Assembly (NCBI GenBank): GCA_016200125.1
Contig: JACQFK010000236.1
Coordinates: 1 to 10,762 of the forward strand
DNA: 10,762 nt
Origin: Planctomycetota bacterium
Lineage (GTDB): Bacteria > Planctomycetota > MHYJ01 > JACPRB01
Reading direction: 5' to 3'
Shown piece by piece: positions 7,556 to 10,762 of this stretch; positions within the stretch are counted from its first letter, which is position 1; every line of letters starts with the position of its first letter. The position numbers and the translations under genes were made by a program. Below the pieces are notes generated by a model, which was not told the DNA's origin, made no database searches, and was given only the letters and a program-made list of their open reading frames with translations.

Positions 7556-8220
7556 CGGGGCTGCTCCTGGAGGTCCGCGGGGGCCGCGGCGCGGACGGCG
7601 CCGTCGGCAAGGATGAGCACCCGGTCGGCCAGGCGCCTCGCCTCCTCGCGCCGGTGAGTCACGTGGAGCGTCGTCACCCCCGTGGCCTTCCGCACTTCCC
7701 CGAGAAGGTCGATCATCCCCTCCCAGGTGTCATCATCCAGCGCGCTGAGGGGTTCGTCAAGCAACAGGATCTTCGGCCGCGCCGCGAGCGCCCGGCCGAG
7801 CGCCACCCGCTGGGCCTCGCCGCCGCTCAGCCCGGCGGGCGGACGGTCGAGCAGCGGCGCGATCCGGAGCAGCGAGGCCAGCTCCTCGACCCGCGCTTCG
7901 GTCTGCGCGCGGTCCCAGCCCAGGATCGACGGCGCGAACGAAAGGTTTTGGCGCACCGACATCGTCTGGAAGAGGGCGCGGTCCTGCGGGACGTAGCCGA
8001 TCCCGCGGTCGCCCGGGCGCAGGCGGGTGACGTCGCGGCCCGCCAGCCGGATGGCGCCCTCGTCGATGTCGCGCAGCCCGCAGATCGCCTCGAGGATCGT
8101 CGTTTTGCCGGCCCCCGTCTTCCCCATCAGCACGCCGTAGCCGCCGTCGGGGATCTCGAAGGAGACGTGCTGCAGCGCAAAGGGGCCCGAATGGACGGTC
8201 ACCCATTCGAGCGCGATCAC
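7552..8220 (-). CDS. modC: ABC transporter ATPase, molybdate/tungstate type
   Basis: 222 residues with a full set of ABC motifs: Walker A GKTGAGKTT (33-41), Q-loop Gln79 in VPQD, signature LSGGEAQ (131-137), Walker B ILLLDE (151-156), D-loop SALD and switch His189. It should hydrolyse ATP at the inner face of the membrane and drive the adjacent permease. Classical ModC proteins are about 350 residues and carry a C-terminal Mop/TOBE domain that binds oxyanion; this protein ends just after the ATPase core and lacks it. The GTG start overlaps the permease stop by 4 bases (GTGA) with no strong ribosome binding site, which suggests translational coupling. Substrate assignment rests on neighbours, since ATPases of molybdate, tungstate and sulfate importers look alike; tungstate is a real alternative. 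Confidence 0.85.
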   Translation of the reverse strand: MIALEWVTVHSGPFALQHVSFEIPDGGYGVLMGKTGAGKTTILEAICGLRDIDEGAIRLAGRDVTRLRPGDRGIGYVPQDRALFQTMSVRQNLSFAPSILGWDRAQTEARVEELASLLRIAPLLDRPPAGLSGGEAQRVALGRALAARPKILLLDEPLSALDDDTWEGMIDLLGEVRKATGVTTLHVTHRREEARRLADRVLILADGAVRAAAPADLQEQPR

Positions 8221-9020
8221 GGACGCACCGTGCGGCCGACCGCGTCGGCCGGGCCCAGGAAGCGCAGGACGAGCAGCACCGCCATCGCGATGACGACCAT
8301 GAAGAGCGACACGGAGGCGGCCGCCTCGAGCCGTCCCACGCTGAGCTCGAGGAAGACGGTCGTCGAGAGCACCTCCGTCTTCATCCGCGTGGCGCCCGAG
8401 AAGACCAGGACGGGCCCGAACTCGCCGAAGGAGCGGGCCCAGGCGATCGCAAAGGCCGCCAGGATGCCGCGGCGGGCCTCGGGAAGGACGACGCGGAAGA
8501 AGGCCTGCGCGCGGCTGCAGCCGAGCGTCATGGCGACCTGCTCGCTCCGCGGCGTCATCTGGTCGAAGGTGATCTTCATCGCCCTCACCGCGAAGGCGGC
8601 GGCCACGGCGAACTGGGCCAGCACCACGCTGACGCGCTGGTAGGTCACGGGAAAGAGGTTCTCCTGGAAGAGCCGGCCCGGCAGGGTCTGGAACATGATG
8701 AGGAGGCTCAAGCCCACGACGAGAGGCGGCAGCACGATCGGGATGTCCAGGATCGCGTCCAGCAGCCGCTTGCCGCGGAATTGCGTGCGCGACATCAGGT
8801 AGCCGAGCGGAAGCGCGACGATCGTCGACAGGAGCGCGCTCAGGCTCGAGGTGAGCAGGCTGAACCAGATCGCGAAGCGGATCTCCGGGGTGCCGAACCC
8901 GACCAGGCCCTTCTGGCTGACGTAGTGGGCGTTCGATTCGACCATCGCCAGGATGAGGACCACGTAGGCGCCGCCGATGATCGCCAGGGCCCAGAGGAAG
9001 GGCCGGTCGTCCCGGGCCAT
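8217..9020 (-). CDS. modB: ABC transporter permease, ModB type
   Basis: 267 residues with about six membrane segments (roughly 8-27, 50-75, 90-110, 130-147, 187-207, 236-255). The cytoplasmic coupling (EAA) loop lies around 160-190, including MTLGCSRAQAFFRVVLPEA, and is followed by WARSFGEFGPVLVFSG (194-209), a pattern typical of molybdate and tungstate permeases. It should form a homodimeric channel for the oxyanion delivered by the upstream binding protein. The frame is open upstream to 9371, but that part is an Arg/Pro-rich shadow of the binding-protein gene. The ATG at 9020 starts directly before the first membrane helix, 2 bases after the preceding stop. Molybdate versus tungstate specificity cannot be read from the permease. 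Confidence 0.88.
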   Translation of the reverse strand: MARDDRPFLWALAIIGGAYVVLILAMVESNAHYVSQKGLVGFGTPEIRFAIWFSLLTSSLSALLSTIVALPLGYLMSRTQFRGKRLLDAILDIPIVLPPLVVGLSLLIMFQTLPGRLFQENLFPVTYQRVSVVLAQFAVAAAFAVRAMKITFDQMTPRSEQVAMTLGCSRAQAFFRVVLPEARRGILAAFAIAWARSFGEFGPVLVFSGATRMKTEVLSTTVFLELSVGRLEAAASVSLFMVVIAMAVLLVLRFLGPADAVGRTVRP

Positions 9021-9022
9021 GA

Positions 9023-10492
9023 CTAGGGGGCCCCTTTCCAGCGAAAGCCCTCGGCCTGGAAGCGGTCGCGCGACTCGACGGACTTGAGGGCGTCGATCAG
9101 CCGGCCCGCCAGCTGCTTGTGCGGCGTCGCTTGCGAAACGGCGACCGGCTGGACGGCGAGCGCGCAGGGAATGTCGATGGGAATGGCGTCGAGCAGGTCG
9201 GCCGCGGAAACGGCGTTGCTCACGTAGGCGACGACGGCGTCGAGCGACCCGGTCCGCATCTGGTTGACCAGCAGGTCTCCCGTCGGGCTCTGGACGGCGA
9301 CGTTCTTCATCACCTCGGACTCGACCTTGGTCTGCCGGAAAGTCTCCTGGGTGAGGACGCCGAGCGCGCACTGCTTCTCGTGGCCGATGCCGATCTTGAG
9401 CCCCGGCTTGGTCATGTCCTTCAGGGTCTTGATCCCCTTCGGATTTCCCTTCGGCACCAGGATCACGAGCTGGTTGATCGAGACTTCGGAAGGCTCGGCG
9501 AAGCGCTCTCTCACCTGCGCCATGAACGAATTATCGCAGGCGAAGTAGAGGTCGGGCTTCTCGCCCGCCTTCATCTGGGCCACCAGGATCCCGCAGCCGT
9601 TGTAGACGGTCAAGACCTCGCAGCCTTCGCGGATCTTGAACGCGGCGATCGTCTTCTCGATCGCCGGCTTGAGCATCGCACCTCCGTACAGCAGCAGCGT
9701 GGGCCTCTCCTCCCACGCGTCGCCGTCGACCGTGGTGAATCCGGCCTTGGCGAATTCCAGCTGGCCCTTGTCCACTGCCGCCAGAAAGCGGGCGAAGCGG
9801 AGCGCCGCCGCCGGCGAGAGGCTGGACTTGAGGACGATCACGGACGCTTCGGCCGTCACGCCCTTCAACTCGGGCACGTCGACCTGCTCCAGCTCCGGGT
9901 ACTGCTTCACCGTGGCGTCCCAGACGAAGCCCGCGTCGACCGTCCCGAGCTTCAGGTCGTTGGCGACCTCGTTCACGGTCGGCTTGAAGACGAGGGTCTT
10001 CTCTTTGAGCGCTGCCCAGTGTCCGGTCTTCTCCAGCTTTCCCCGCACCAGCTTGCCGACCGCCGCCGCATCGGGATTCGCCTGCGCCACTTTCACTTCG
10101 GGCTTCAGGAGGTCGGCCAGCGCCCCGATCTTCTTCGGATTCCCCTTCACGACCGCGAGGACCGGGATCTGCCGGGCCAGGGGGAGCGACTCGGCCGCGA
10201 GCCCCTTCTCGCGGGCGAGCTTGAGGTAGCTGTCGTCCGCGGCGATGAAGAGATCGCCCTTCCGGCTCAGCTCGGCGTTCGCCAGCAGGGTGTTCGAGCC
10301 GCCGTACTGGAGCTGGACCTTTCCGCCGTAGGCCTTCTGCGCGGCCTCCACGGGGATCCGCAGTCCCGCGGCGCAGTAGACGAGGATCGGCTCGTCCTTG
10401 GGCGCCTCCGGCCCGCGGAATAGCTGCACGGCGATCGCGATGAAGACCGCCAGCGACAGCAGGAAGGCGATCAGCCGGCCCGGGGATTTCAT
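9023..10492 (-). CDS. Tandem (two-domain) molybdate/tungstate-type substrate-binding protein
   Basis: 489 residues, about twice the length of a ModA protein. A single hydrophobic N-terminal segment (about 7-25) acts as signal or uncleaved anchor; no lipobox Cys and no clear AxA site are seen. Two ModA-like domains follow, about 34-258 and 264-489. They share landmarks: DLFIAADDSY versus DLYFACDNSF, and KGNPKKIGALADLLKPEVK versus KGNPKGIKTLKDMTKPGLK. Domain 1 keeps NPDAAAVGK, close to the ModA NPxxxPxG motif; domain 2 has GIGHEKQCALG instead. Domain 2 holds four cysteines (in NGCG, ACDN, KQCAL, IPCAL), domain 1 only one. The family captures oxyanion outside the inner membrane and hands it to the permease, whose gene starts 2 bases downstream. 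GGAGGG supports the ATG at 10492, although the frame extends to 10534. The start overlaps the upstream gene by 4 bases. Which domain binds which anion is unknown. Confidence 0.87.
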   Translation of the reverse strand: MKSPGRLIAFLLSLAVFIAIAVQLFRGPEAPKDEPILVYCAAGLRIPVEAAQKAYGGKVQLQYGGSNTLLANAELSRKGDLFIAADDSYLKLAREKGLAAESLPLARQIPVLAVVKGNPKKIGALADLLKPEVKVAQANPDAAAVGKLVRGKLEKTGHWAALKEKTLVFKPTVNEVANDLKLGTVDAGFVWDATVKQYPELEQVDVPELKGVTAEASVIVLKSSLSPAAALRFARFLAAVDKGQLEFAKAGFTTVDGDAWEERPTLLLYGGAMLKPAIEKTIAAFKIREGCEVLTVYNGCGILVAQMKAGEKPDLYFACDNSFMAQVRERFAEPSEVSINQLVILVPKGNPKGIKTLKDMTKPGLKIGIGHEKQCALGVLTQETFRQTKVESEVMKNVAVQSPTGDLLVNQMRTGSLDAVVAYVSNAVSAADLLDAIPIDIPCALAVQPVAVSQATPHKQLAGRLIDALKSVESRDRFQAEGFRWKGAP

Positions 10493-10762
10493 GCCGCCCT
10501 CCGCGCGAGCAGGTGGAATCGGTAGAAGATCCACATGAACAGCGCGGCGCCGGCGCCGACCCAGAGGAAGGAGCGGAGCGAGGTCTCCTCGGGCGCCGCC
10601 CGCGGCTCCTCCACCGGCTTCAGGAGCACCATCGATTCCGGCACGGTGAGGTCCGTGTGGACCACGTTCTGAGCCACCGGGATCTCGCCGCCGGCGACGA
10701 CCTCCAGCCCGCAGAGGAGCGTGCTCCCCTTCCGCGGCACGAAGGTCAGCTTCAGGTCCTTC
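10489..10762 (-). CDS. C-terminal end of an unidentified membrane-anchored protein (5' partial)
   Basis: About 90 residues are visible and the frame is open to the right window edge; the GTG at 10740 lies inside a continuous frame (KDLKLTFVPRKGSTLL) and is probably not the start. The visible part is a beta-rich stretch with many valines and prolines, then a short Glu/Pro linker, one membrane helix (SFLWVGAGAALFMWIFYRF) and a basic tail HLLARRAA. This indicates an extracytoplasmic domain fixed by a C-terminal anchor with a cytoplasmic end. Its stop overlaps the start of the tandem binding-protein gene (ATGA), so it belongs to the same operon. I do not recognise the family. It may serve the transporter or a cofactor-dependent enzyme encoded further upstream. 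Confidence 0.7.
   Translation of the reverse strand, partial: KDLKLTFVPRKGSTLLCGLEVVAGGEIPVAQNVVHTDLTVPESMVLLKPVEEPRAAPEETSLRSFLWVGAGAALFMWIFYRFHLLARRAA
10497..10502 (-). promoter_or_regulatory. Ribosome binding site of the tandem binding protein
   Basis: GGAGGG on the minus strand lies 4 bases before the ATG at 10492. It fixes the start there, giving a normal signal-like N-terminus (MKSPGRLIAFLLSLAVF), against the upstream in-frame start at 10534 that would add 14 atypical residues and overlap the preceding gene by 46 bases. Confidence 0.6.

Noticed and set aside
9021..9371. N-terminal extension of the permease frame
   Set aside because: Arg/Pro-rich sequence lying wholly within the binding-protein gene; the ATG at 9020 directly precedes the first membrane helix.

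Overview
The window is very GC-rich and densely coded, with third positions almost always G or C. It reads as a chromosomal segment of a Gram-negative-type bacterium. Three proteins of types common in Planctomycetota and related, mostly uncultured lineages lie together: a cysteine-rich/terpenoid-toroid protein, an ARPP-1 lipoprotein, and a large membrane-anchored HExxH protein with TPRs. I therefore favour a planctomycete-like genome, but this is inference; there is no rRNA or marker gene to settle it. No tRNA, rRNA, CRISPR array, transposase or phage gene is visible, and no gap exceeds about 80 bases.

Left part (2-3102, plus strand). A 5'-truncated gene encodes a protein with six CxxC knuckles followed by a squalene-cyclase-like alpha/alpha toroid. 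It is followed by a lipoprotein built around an ARPP-1 domain. The second gene ends 10 bases from the stop of a convergent gene, and a short palindrome covers both stop codons.

Middle (3113-6427, minus strand). One 1104-residue protein has an N-terminal membrane anchor, a Pro-rich linker, charged helical regions, a beta-rich middle domain, TPR-like helices and a C-terminal gluzincin-type metallopeptidase domain (HEAFH ... WLDEGMAEY, DUF1570-like). A TATACT box sits just upstream.

Right part (6473-10762, minus strand). A tightly packed operon reads leftward: the end of an unidentified membrane-anchored protein, then a fused tandem oxyanion-binding protein (ModA-ModA), a ModB-type permease, a short ModC-type ATPase, a MoaD/ThiS-like sulfur carrier ending in Gly-Gly, and a divergent MoeB/ThiF-like E1. 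Successive genes overlap by 4 bases or are 2-6 bases apart. The cluster joins molybdate or tungstate import to the sulfur-carrier step of pterin cofactor synthesis. Its unusual points are the double binding protein, the ATPase without a Mop/TOBE regulatory tail, and the E1 with several canonical active-site residues replaced.
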